Shown: in pieces, positions 5,277 through 11,983 of the stretch
Layout of the letters: the number at the start of each line of letters is the position of its first letter
Position numbering within the stretch: the stretch's first letter is position 1
Origin: DUUS01 sp964416365
GTDB taxonomy: Bacteria > Bacillota_I > Bacilli_A > RF39 > UBA660
NCBI GenBank assembly: GCA_964416365.1
Contig: CAYQDO010000027.1
Span: 1 to 11,983, forward strand
Reading direction: 5' to 3'
Length of the DNA stretch: 11,983 nucleotides
Program-made: the position numbers and the translations under genes
The notes under the pieces: model-generated
Told to the model about the DNA's origin: nothing
Seen by the model: only the letters and a program-made list of their open reading frames with translations
Databases searched by the model: none

Positions 5277-5295
5277 CGTAGAAAGGAAGGAAAAT

Positions 5296-5709
5296 ATGCC
5301 AACAATTAACCAACTAGTCAAATCTAGAAGAAAACCTAAAACTAAAAAAAGTAAAAGTCCAGTTTTAAATTTCGGATTTAATAGTTTAGAAAGAAATACT
5401 ACTAATACAGATCATCCACAAATGAGAGGTGTATGTACCAGAGTTGGTACTAAGACTCCAAAGAAACCTAACTCAGCTTTAAGAAAATATGCTCGTGTTA
5501 GATTATCTAACGGTAGAGAAGTGGATTGCTATATCCCAGGTGAAGGTCATAACCTACAAGAACATAGTGTTGTATTAATTCGTGGCGGTCGTGTAAAAGA
5601 CTTAATCGGTGTTCGTTATCACATTATTCGTGGTGCACTTGATACTCAAGGCGTTAACGATCGTAAACAAGGCAGAAGTAAATACGGTTCTAAAAGACCC
5701 AAGAAATAA
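5296..5709 (+). CDS. rpsL: 30S ribosomal protein S12
   Basis: Decoding-centre protein that controls tRNA selection and the response to streptomycin. The product is 137 residues, with the Firmicutes-type insert near residues 25-41 (NFGFNSLERNTTNTDHPQ). It has RGVCTRVGTKTPKKPNSALRK, and PGEGHNLQEHSVVLIRGG followed by RVKDL. Lys56 and Lys101 (Escherichia coli Lys42 and Lys87), whose substitution gives streptomycin resistance, are intact. At position 104, where nearly all bacteria have Pro (RVKDLPGVRYH, E. coli Pro90), this protein has Ile. ATG 5296 is chosen over the upstream GTG at 5272 because GGAAGG precedes it and MPTINQLV is the family's usual start. First gene of the str operon; rpsG starts 22 bp downstream. 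Confidence 0.97.
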   Translation: MPTINQLVKSRRKPKTKKSKSPVLNFGFNSLERNTTNTDHPQMRGVCTRVGTKTPKKPNSALRKYARVRLSNGREVDCYIPGEGHNLQEHSVVLIRGGRVKDLIGVRYHIIRGALDTQGVNDRKQGRSKYGSKRPKK

Positions 5710-5731
5710 AAAGATTTGAGGAGGAAAAACA

Positions 5732-6199
5732 ATGCGTAAAAAACGTGCAGTAAAACGAGATGTTTTACCAGATCCTATATATAATTCTAAAGTTGTTACG
5801 AAATTAATCAATACTATTATGAATGATGGTAAAAAAGGAACAGCTGAAAAGATCTTATATGAGGCATTTGAAATCATTAAGAAAAAAACGAATGAAAACC
5901 CAATCGATGTTTATAATAAAGCTATGGAAAACATTAGACCAGCTTTAGAAGTAAAATCACGTCGTGTTGGTGGTGCTAATGTTCAAGTACCAATAGAAGT
6001 TAGTGAGGCAAGAAGCCAAGCATTAGCTTTACGTTGGTTAGTAAACTATGCAAGATTAAGAAGTGGTAAAAGCATGGCTGAAAATTTAGCTAATGAAATA
6101 ATGGATGCAGCTGCCGGAACTGGTGGAGCTGCTAAAAAAAGAGAAGACACCCACAAAATGGCAGAAGCAAATAAAGCGTTTGCTCACTTTAGATGGTAG
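5732..6199 (+). CDS. rpsG: 30S ribosomal protein S7
   Basis: Primary binder that organises the 3' domain of 16S rRNA and lines the E-site. The 155 residues match the normal length, with an Arg/Lys-rich start (MRKKRAVKRDVLPDPIY) and the conserved KSRRVGGANVQVPIEV (about residues 75-90). It ends in the KMAEANKAFAHFRW tail. ATG 5732 follows GAGGAGG at 5718-5724. The stop is TAG (6197-6199), the only TAG stop among the genes here, and it overlaps the AGGAGG ribosome binding site of fusA, so the two genes are tightly coupled. In E. coli S7 represses at the S12-S7 junction; the 22-bp gap here leaves no room for an equivalent element. Confidence 0.97.
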   Translation: MRKKRAVKRDVLPDPIYNSKVVTKLINTIMNDGKKGTAEKILYEAFEIIKKKTNENPIDVYNKAMENIRPALEVKSRRVGGANVQVPIEVSEARSQALALRWLVNYARLRSGKSMAENLANEIMDAAAGTGGAAKKREDTHKMAEANKAFAHFRW

Positions 6200-6211
6200 G
6201 AGGATATTTAT

Positions 6212-8287
6212 ATGGCTCGAGACGTAACACTAGATAAATTACGTAATATCGGAATCATGGCTCATATAGATGCCGGAAAAACCACATTTACTGAAAGAGT
6301 GTTATTCCATACTGGTGTTAACCATAAGATTGGTGAAACTCATGACGGTGCCGCAACAATGGACTGGATGGATCAAGAAAAAGAAAGAGGTATTACTATT
6401 ACCAGTGCAGCTACTACTGCTCACTGGAAAGGATATCGCTTAAATATCATTGATACTCCAGGACACGTCGACTTTACTATTGAAGTACAAAGAAGTTTAA
6501 GAGTATTAGATGGCGCTATTTGTTTACTTGATTCACAAAACGGTGTTGAACCACAAAGTGAAACTGTTTGGCGTCAAGCAGATGATTTCAAAGTTCCAAG
6601 AATGTTCTTTGCTAATAAAATGGACAAATTAGGAGCAGATTTTAATTACACTCTACAAAGTATTAAAATTAGATTAGGCGTAAATGCTAAACCAATTGCT
6701 TGGCCTATCGGTGCTGAAGATGACTTCAAAGGTATTATTGATATTTTAAATAGAAAAGCATATTTATTTAGTGGAGATCAACACGAAGAATGTGAAGAAA
6801 TCGCAATTCCTGAAGATCTAGTTAATTTAATTGAAGAAAAAAGAGTTGAATTAATAGAAGCTGTAGCTGACTTTGATGATGAATTAATGGAAAAATATTT
6901 AGAAGGCGAAGAATTACCTATCGAATTAATTAAAAAAGCTATTCGTAAAGGTACTTTAGCTGCTAAATTCTTCCCAGTATTAGTTGGTAGTGCTAAATCT
7001 AACATCGGCATTAAATTTGCTTTAGATGCTGTGCTTGATTATATGCCGGCTCCAATTGATGTTGAAGCTATTGAATGTATTGATAAAAACGGTAATGATG
7101 TTTTAAGACATCCGACTGATGATGAACCATTTACGGCATTAGCATTTAAAATAGCTGTAGATCCATTTGTAGGAAGCTTAACTTTCTTCAGAGTATATTC
7201 CGGTAAATTATCAGCTGGTTCTTATATTTATAACTCTACTAAGGGAGAAAAAGAAAGAGTTGGACGTATCCTTCAAATGCATGCTAACAACCGTAAAGAA
7301 ATATCAGAAGTATTTACTGGAGAAATTGCTGCCGCAGTTGGTTTAAAAGTTACTACTACCGCAGATACTCTATGTGAGGAAAAGAATCCAGTAGTTATGA
7401 AAGGTATGGCCTTTCCTGATCCAGTTATTGATGAAGCTATTGAGCCAAAATCAAAGAACGATCAAGATAGGATGGCTCAAGCTTTACAAAGATTATCTGA
7501 CGAAGATCCAACTTTCAAATTCAGAACTGATTCTGAAACCGGTCAAACTATAATTTCCGGAATGGGTGAATTACATTTAGAGGTTTTAGTTGAAAGATTA
7601 AGAAGAGAGTTCTCTGTAGATGTAAATGTTGGTAAACCACAAGTTGCTTTCCGTGAAACATTAACAGTAGCAGCTGAATGTGAAGGTAAATACATTAAAC
7701 AATCAGGTGGACGTGGACAATACGGACATGTGTGGATTAAATTCGAACCAAATAAAGATAAAGGTTATGAATTTGTTGATAAGGTTGTCGGTGGTGTTGT
7801 TCCGAAAGAATATATTCCAGTAGTTGATAAAGGCTTACATGAAGCTATGGCTGGAGGAATTTTAGCAGGATATCCAATGGTAGATGTTAAAGCAACTATC
7901 TTTGATGGTTCTTACCATGATGTTGACTCATCAGAAATGGCATTTAAAATCGCAGCTAGTATGGCATTAAAAGAAGCGAAAAATAAATGTAAACCAGTTT
8001 TACTAGAACCAATCATGAAAGTTGATGTTGTAACACCAGAGGAATACATGGGTAACGTTATGGGTGATATTACTTCTCGTCGTGGTCGTCCACTAGGACA
8101 AGAATCACGCGGGAACGCCCTACAAATCTCATGTATGATGCCACTTGCAGAAATGTTTGGGTTAGCTACTTCACTTCGTAGTAACACTCAAGGAAGAGGT
8201 ACATTTACCCCATTCTTTGATCATTATGAAGAAGTACCTAAGAATATCGCTGAAGCAATAATTAAGAAAAACAGCGTATCCAATTAA
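6212..8287 (+). CDS. fusA: Elongation factor G
   Basis: Ribosomal translocase GTPase. The 691 residues cover all five domains. The G-domain motifs are intact: P-loop AHIDAGKTT (17-25), switch I RGITITSAAT (59-68), DTPGHVD (81-87), NKMD (135-138), and GSA of G5 in VLVGSAKSN. SGMGELHLEVLVERL marks domain III, and GGRGQYGHVWIKFEP with EYIPVVDKGLHEAM marks domain IV. It lies 12 bp after rpsG, with the ribosome binding site (AGGAGG 6198-6203) overlapping the rpsG stop. The order is that of the classic str operon, and the DTPGHVDF and domain IV sequences are those of the main EF-G rather than a tetracycline-protection paralogue. Confidence 0.97.
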   Translation: MARDVTLDKLRNIGIMAHIDAGKTTFTERVLFHTGVNHKIGETHDGAATMDWMDQEKERGITITSAATTAHWKGYRLNIIDTPGHVDFTIEVQRSLRVLDGAICLLDSQNGVEPQSETVWRQADDFKVPRMFFANKMDKLGADFNYTLQSIKIRLGVNAKPIAWPIGAEDDFKGIIDILNRKAYLFSGDQHEECEEIAIPEDLVNLIEEKRVELIEAVADFDDELMEKYLEGEELPIELIKKAIRKGTLAAKFFPVLVGSAKSNIGIKFALDAVLDYMPAPIDVEAIECIDKNGNDVLRHPTDDEPFTALAFKIAVDPFVGSLTFFRVYSGKLSAGSYIYNSTKGEKERVGRILQMHANNRKEISEVFTGEIAAAVGLKVTTTADTLCEEKNPVVMKGMAFPDPVIDEAIEPKSKNDQDRMAQALQRLSDEDPTFKFRTDSETGQTIISGMGELHLEVLVERLRREFSVDVNVGKPQVAFRETLTVAAECEGKYIKQSGGRGQYGHVWIKFEPNKDKGYEFVDKVVGGVVPKEYIPVVDKGLHEAMAGGILAGYPMVDVKATIFDGSYHDVDSSEMAFKIAASMALKEAKNKCKPVLLEPIMKVDVVTPEEYMGNVMGDITSRRGRPLGQESRGNALQISCMMPLAEMFGLATSLRSNTQGRGTFTPFFDHYEEVPKNIAEAIIKKNSVSN

Positions 8288-8293
8288 ATAATA

Positions 8294-8323
8294 CTTGAAT
8301 TATATTCAAGAATTAGATAAAAT
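8294..8323 (+). promoter_or_regulatory. fusA-tuf spacer: hairpin and possible internal tuf promoter
   Basis: CTTGAAT (8294-8300) and ATTCAAG (8304-8310) form a 7-bp stem with a 3-base loop and no T-tract, so it is not a terminator. The same bases give a -35-like TTGAAT (8295-8300), 17 bp before TAAAAT (8318-8323). This could be an internal promoter raising tuf expression, or an RNA processing or stability hairpin. The sequence does not distinguish these. Confidence 0.4.
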
Positions 8324-8355
8324 AATGTTTGATTAAGAAATAGGAGGAATAAAAA

Positions 8356-9522
8356 ATGGCAAGACAAAAATTTGATCGTAGTAAACCTCATGTTAATATA
8401 GGAACAATTGGTCACGTAGACCATGGTAAAACTACTTTAACTGCGGCTATTACTAAATATTTTGGTGAATTCATATCATATGATAATATTGATAAAGCAC
8501 CAGAAGAAAGAGAAAGAGGTATTACAATTAATACTTCACACGTAGAGTATGAGACTGAAAAACGTCATTATGCTCACGTAGACTGTCCAGGACATGCTGA
8601 CTATGTTAAAAACATGATTACAGGTGCAGCACAAATGGATGGAGCAATCCTAGTAGTAAGTGCATCAGATGGCCCAATGCCACAAACTAGAGAACACATT
8701 TTACTTGCTCGTCAAGTAGGAGTACCAAAAATTGTTGTATTCATGAACAAATGTGATATGGTTGATGACACTGAATTATTAGATTTAGTTGAGATGGAAG
8801 TAAGAGAATTACTAGCTGAGTACAAATTCGATGGAGATTGTCCAGTAATTAGAGGATCTGCTTTAAAAGCCTTAGAAGGTGATGAGAAATATGCTCAAGC
8901 TATTAAGGATTTAATGGCAGCAGTAGACGAATACATTGAAAATCCAGTTAGAGATACTGAAAAACCATTCTTAATGAGTGTTGAAGATGTATTTACAATT
9001 TCAGGGCGTGGTACAGTTGTTACTGGACGTGTAGAACGTGGTAAAGTATCACTAAATGACGAAATTGAAATCGTAGGACTTCGTGATACTAGAAAATCTG
9101 TTGTAACAGGTATCGAAATGTTCAGAAAATCATTAGATTTTGCTGTTGCAGGAGATAACGCTGGTGTTCTACTTCGTGGAATAAACCGTGAAGATGTAGA
9201 GCGCGGACAAGTATTAGCTAAACCAGGAACAGTTAAACCTCATAAGAAATTTAAGGCTACTGTTTACATTTTAACTAAAGAAGAAGGCGGACGTCATACT
9301 CCATTCTTCTCTAACTACAGACCACAATTCTATTTCCGTACTACAGACGTTACAGGTGTAATCGAATTACCGCAAGGTGTTGAAATGGTTATGCCAGGTG
9401 ACAGTGTAGACATGGCAGTAGAATTAATTAGCCCAGTTGCTCTAGAAGCAGGTACACAATTCTCTATTCGTGAGGGTGGACGTACTGTTGGTGCTGGTAC
9501 TGTTTCAGAAATTACAGAATAA
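8356..9522 (+). CDS. tuf: Elongation factor Tu
   Basis: GTPase that delivers aminoacyl-tRNA to the A-site. The 388 residues are slightly short for the family (about 394-397); the missing residues fall in the region before switch I (TKYFGEFISYDNIDKAPEE, about residues 34-52), a place of natural length variation. The GTP-binding motifs GHVDHGKTT (19-27), RGITIN, DCPGH (76-80) and NKCD (131-134) are intact. Domains II and III are normal (GRGTVVTGRVERG; GGRHTPFFSNYRPQFYFRTTDVTG). ATG 8356 follows AGGAGG at 8343-8348. Last gene of the str operon, with a terminator four bases after the stop. Confidence 0.98.
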   Translation: MARQKFDRSKPHVNIGTIGHVDHGKTTLTAAITKYFGEFISYDNIDKAPEERERGITINTSHVEYETEKRHYAHVDCPGHADYVKNMITGAAQMDGAILVVSASDGPMPQTREHILLARQVGVPKIVVFMNKCDMVDDTELLDLVEMEVRELLAEYKFDGDCPVIRGSALKALEGDEKYAQAIKDLMAAVDEYIENPVRDTEKPFLMSVEDVFTISGRGTVVTGRVERGKVSLNDEIEIVGLRDTRKSVVTGIEMFRKSLDFAVAGDNAGVLLRGINREDVERGQVLAKPGTVKPHKKFKATVYILTKEEGGRHTPFFSNYRPQFYFRTTDVTGVIELPQGVEMVMPGDSVDMAVELISPVALEAGTQFSIREGGRTVGAGTVSEITE

Positions 9523-9525
9523 AAA

Positions 9526-9552
9526 CTTAAGGCTTTAACCTTAAGCTTTTTT
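9526..9552 (+). terminator. Rho-independent terminator after tuf
   Basis: CTTAAGG (9526-9532), loop CTTTAA, CCTTAAG (9539-9545), then CTTTTTT to 9552. It ends the str operon. The next promoter's -35 region overlaps it. Confidence 0.9.
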
Positions 9553-9562
9553 ATGCTATAAT
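9535..9562 (+). promoter_or_regulatory. Extended -10 promoter for the C26 hydrolase gene
   Basis: TGCTATAAT (9554-9562) is a full extended -10. The -35 region (TTAACC, 9535-9540, spacing 16) is weak and lies inside the tuf terminator. The transcript would start near 9569, just before the ribosome binding site. Confidence 0.65.
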
Positions 9563-9586
9563 ATTTTTGATATAAAGGAGTAAAAA

Positions 9587-10324
9587 ATGAGAAAAACGAT
9601 TATCGGAGTAGTACCAACTCTAACAATTAATGAAGGTAGTAGTCCTTTTGATGATCAATTTAAATTTATTAATTCTTATGTTAAGAAAATAGAAGATGCT
9701 GGTGGAATACCGATAGGTCTTTTGATGCCGGATGGTAATTTTAACGAAGAAGCTTTAAAAATATGTGATGGTTTTTTAATTCCCGGTGGTTCAGTAATTA
9801 GAAAATATATTTATCAAATTATTCATTACGCCATTACTAATAATCATCCTCTTTTAGGTATATGTTTAGGTGCTGAAGCAATTTCTATTTATAGTGCTCT
9901 TGCTAAATATTTAGACAAAGAAAATATTAGTACAGAAGAATTAATGAATATTTATAAAAAATTAAAAGAAACTAATAATAATCAGGTTTTAATTAAATTA
10001 CCTGAAGGTAATATACATGCTCATTACAATATCACCAGAGAAAATACAAAAGATGCAATGCATTCGATAAAAATAATAGAGGGAACATTACTTGCTGATA
10101 TTTATCAAACAAATGAAATTAATGTACCAAGTTTTCATAGTTTTGATTTGAAGTTTGTAGAAGATAATTTTATTATTTCGGCTTATGCTCTCGATGGAGT
10201 AAAAGAGGCAATTGAATATCATGATCCAAATAAGTTTATTTTAGGCGTACATTTTCATCCGGAATTAGGTAATGATAATAAAATATTTGAAAGATTAATT
10301 TATGAAGCTAAAAAAAGAAAATAA
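9587..10324 (+). CDS. Class I glutamine amidotransferase-like hydrolase (peptidase C26, gamma-glutamyl hydrolase type)
   Basis: The 245-residue protein shows the class I triad layout. The nucleophile is Cys93 in LLGICLGAE (nucleophile elbow G-x-C-x-G), and His224 with Glu226 lie in GVHFHPE near the C-terminus. GFLIPGG (62-68) is the usual oxyanion-side loop. The length and N-terminus (IIGVVPTL, then residues near 23-41 with an AGGIPI motif) match the PuuD-like gamma-glutamyl-GABA hydrolase group that cleaves gamma-glutamyl amides; the true substrate is not shown. The middle segment and VPSFHSFDLK differ from the conserved VNSxHHQ of typical PuuD proteins, so substrate specificity may differ. 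ATG 9587 follows AAAGGAG (9574-9580). It has its own promoter and an AT-rich terminator-like element at its stop codon. Confidence 0.88.
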   Translation: MRKTIIGVVPTLTINEGSSPFDDQFKFINSYVKKIEDAGGIPIGLLMPDGNFNEEALKICDGFLIPGGSVIRKYIYQIIHYAITNNHPLLGICLGAEAISIYSALAKYLDKENISTEELMNIYKKLKETNNNQVLIKLPEGNIHAHYNITRENTKDAMHSIKIIEGTLLADIYQTNEINVPSFHSFDLKFVEDNFIISAYALDGVKEAIEYHDPNKFILGVHFHPELGNDNKIFERLIYEAKKRK

Positions 10325-10337
10325 TTTTCTTTTTTTA
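10310..10337 (+). terminator. AT-rich, possibly bidirectional terminator at the end of the C26 gene
   Basis: AAAAAAAGAAAA (10310-10321) and TTTTCTTTTTTT (10325-10336) form a 12-bp stem whose 3-base loop is the TAA stop codon (10322-10324). Its stability is low because it has only one G-C pair, but it ends in a T-tract on the + strand and an A-tract that serves the other strand. Confidence 0.5.
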
Positions 10338-10376
10338 TTACGTACATTTTCTGCCAAAATTTACCAATTAATTCCA

Positions 10377-10407
10377 TTGACCATGAAAAAAGAAACATTG
10401 TTATAAT
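10377..10407 (+). promoter_or_regulatory. Promoter of the repeat surface protein gene
   Basis: TTGACC (10377-10382) and an extended -10 TGTTATAAT (10399-10407) with a long 19-bp spacer. AAGGTGA (10414-10420) follows as ribosome binding site, five bases before ATG 10425. Confidence 0.6.
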
Positions 10408-10424
10408 TAAAATAAGGTGAAAAA

Positions 10425-11983
10425 ATGAAAAAAAAATATATCTTAGTAGTAAGCGCAGTACTTGTTTTAATATTTACAATTGGCATAACATATGCTTATT
10501 TTACAGCTCAAATAACGGTGGTGAAGAGATCACGACAATAACAGTTACCGGTGGCAAAATGACTATGGCGTTTGATGGTGGAAACAATATCAATGTTGCA
10601 AACATATTACCTAGTGATAATCCCGTAGCAACAAAAATATTTACGGTTACAGGGAATAATACGACTGAACTTCATATGGGTTATTCATTATATTTAGTAG
10701 TTGATGAGAATACTTTTAATACTTATTCTATTCAATATCGACTAAGAAGTGAAAATACCGGTGGTAGTGGGACGGTAGCCGTAGAAAATGAAGAATTAAT
10801 ATCGTTAAAAAATGATAAACATATATATTTGCTTGGTTATGGTACATTTGATGCTCCTACTGATGGAAATAAAGTCCATACTTATACGTTGGAAATTTAT
10901 TTTCCTCATATGTTATTTAATCAAAATGAAGATCAAGGAAAAATCTTTAAATCTCATATTGTTATAGAAGATTATTCTTTAGTAAGTGATCGTATGATGA
11001 GTGCTATTAAAATAAAAGAGAAAATTACTCGTATGGATATGTATAACTATTTTTCTGAAAAATATCTTTATGAATATACCCAAAGAAATGATCTTAATGA
11101 GGAGCAGAGAGAAGACTTATTAGCAATTAGTGATAACTATACAAATATGGCAAGTGATATATTTAATGAACTAACGAGTGTCAAATTTTTAAATACAACT
11201 TTAAATAATTCATCAATCGAAAGTATTGATTTTGTTGATATTAATGTAGTACCTGGTGGAGTATTAGGTTCATTTGATATATCAGAAAAACAAAATGGTT
11301 CTGTAATGTTATGGTATGAAAACGGAAGTGTAGCAGGAAGATATAAAATAACAATTGGTCAGAACGGAGGAGTAAGAGCTCCTACTCATGCCGACAGTTT
11401 ATTTGGTTTTTTACGAAACTTAAAGACAATTAATGGAAATGTAAATACAAGTCAAACTAAAACGATGTCTTATATGTTTTATTCTACAGGTGCAAATGTT
11501 AATTCATTTATTGCAGATTTATCTAATTGGAATGTTTCTAATGTTACTGATATGTCAAATTTATTTGTTTTTTCCGGTTTTAATTCTTTAATTTGGAATG
11601 TTGGGAACTTAAATAATTGGGATGTTTCTAATGTCGTAAATATGTCAGGTGTGTTTTCTTCTGCTGGATATAGTGCAACAACTTGGAATATAGGTGATTT
11701 AAGTAACTGGAATGTATCTAATGTTACTAATATGACACAAACGTTTTGTTTTTCTTGATTTACTTCAGCAAGCTGGACGATAGGTGATTTAAGTAACTGG
11801 GATGTATCCAACGTTATCAGTATGGCAAATATGTTTGATAGTGCTGGTTATAATGCTATAACTTGGTCAATTGGTAATCTTGATAACTGGGACGTATCCA
11901 ATATCACTGATATGGCTTATATGTTTAATCGTGCAGGTTACAGTGCTAATACTTGGTCAATAGGAGATTTAAGTAATTGGAAT
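10425..11983 (+). pseudogene. Broken gene for a secreted repeat surface protein (SipW-type signal, DUF285-like repeats); 3' end outside window
   Basis: ATG 10425 starts MKKKYILVVSAVLVLIFTI and ends its leader in TYAYFTA, resembling the SipW-processed signal of TasA/camelysin-type proteins. That frame stops at TAA 10539. Inserting one A near 10509-10512 (CTCAAATAAC to CTCAAAATAAC) joins it smoothly to the next frame, reading NNGGEEITTITVTGGK and continuing to 11755, so a one-base deletion is likely. The second frame has an unassigned, probably beta-rich domain (10511-11000), a helical stretch with an amphipathic, charged pattern (about 11000-11200), then repeats around LSNWNVSNVTDM. TGA at 11756-11758 replaces a Gly codon of the repeat, after which the same frame continues to the window end. 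An independent start at 10559 has only a weak ribosome binding site. The intact ancestor would be a cell-surface protein; assembly error is an alternative explanation for both lesions. Confidence 0.8.
11516..11983 (+). repeat. Exact 90-bp tandem repeat array encoding DUF285-like 30-residue units
   Basis: The Trp codon of NWxVSN recurs at 11528, 11618, 11708, 11798, 11888 and 11978, each exactly 90 bp apart with no insertion or deletion. Each unit has the plan M-x(3)-F-x(3)-G-x(5)-W-x-[IV]-G-[DN]-L-x-N-W-[ND]-V-S-N; units differ in the six residues after the Met and those around the Gly. DUF285-type repeats in BspA-like surface proteins of Mollicutes and gut bacteria have similar N-x-VTxMxxMF signatures. 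The array continues beyond the window, so its full copy number is unknown. Confidence 0.9.

Noticed and set aside
10505..10515. Programmed ribosomal frameshift at CTCAAATAAC
   Set aside because: There is no X-XXY-YYZ slippery heptamer, no internal Shine-Dalgarno at the right distance, and no clear downstream pseudoknot.
11756..11758. Window-wide alternative genetic code (TGA as Trp or Gly)
   Set aside because: All Trp codons in conserved proteins are TGG, no ribosomal or factor gene has an in-frame TGA, and this gene is also frameshifted, so decay or error is more likely.
1..11983. tRNA, rRNA, CRISPR arrays or insertion sequences
   Set aside because: No cloverleaf-like segment, rRNA motif, regular spacer array or transposase was seen on either strand.

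Overview
The window looks like chromosomal DNA of a low-GC Gram-positive-type bacterium (Bacillota, Bacilli or Mollicutes-like). Support: AT-rich codon use, strong GGAGG ribosome binding sites, sigma-A promoters, a Firmicutes-type S12 insert, a classic L10 leader and DUF285-type surface repeats. I suspect an uncultured gut lineage such as RF39, but that placement is an inference. The code appears standard: Trp is TGG throughout and no housekeeping gene contains an in-frame TGA. All recognised genes lie on the + strand.

Layout. (1) 1-2712: translation genes. The 3' end of nusG and its terminator come first, then rplK-rplA with their own promoter and a candidate L1-binding leader. rplJ-rplL follow, driven by a perfect consensus promoter at the rplA stop codon, through an L10 leader with a transcription attenuator, and end at a terminator. 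(2) 2713-5139: a module found where many bacteria have rpoB-rpoC. It encodes a 52-residue membrane protein, a 119-residue pseudopilin-like anchored protein, a 154-residue cysteine-rich lipoprotein with a possible thioredoxin-like fold, and, from its own promoter, a 444-residue M3-like zinc metallopeptidase. (3) 5140-9552: the str operon rpsL-rpsG-fusA-tuf with a promoter, structured leader and terminator. (4) 9553-10337: a class I glutamine-amidotransferase-like (peptidase C26) hydrolase. (5) 10338-end: a large secreted protein gene with a SipW-type signal sequence and an exact 90-bp repeat array. It is broken by a one-base frameshift and an in-frame TGA, and runs off the window.

Together, regions 1 and 3 supply ribosomal stalk proteins, decoding-centre proteins and the elongation factors, with at least two candidate autoregulatory leaders (L1 and L10). 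The least described part is the 2770-3751 cassette and its M3-like neighbour. The clearest anomalies are the broken repeat protein, the 55-residue acidic tail on L11, and substitutions at antibiotic-related positions in L11 and S12.
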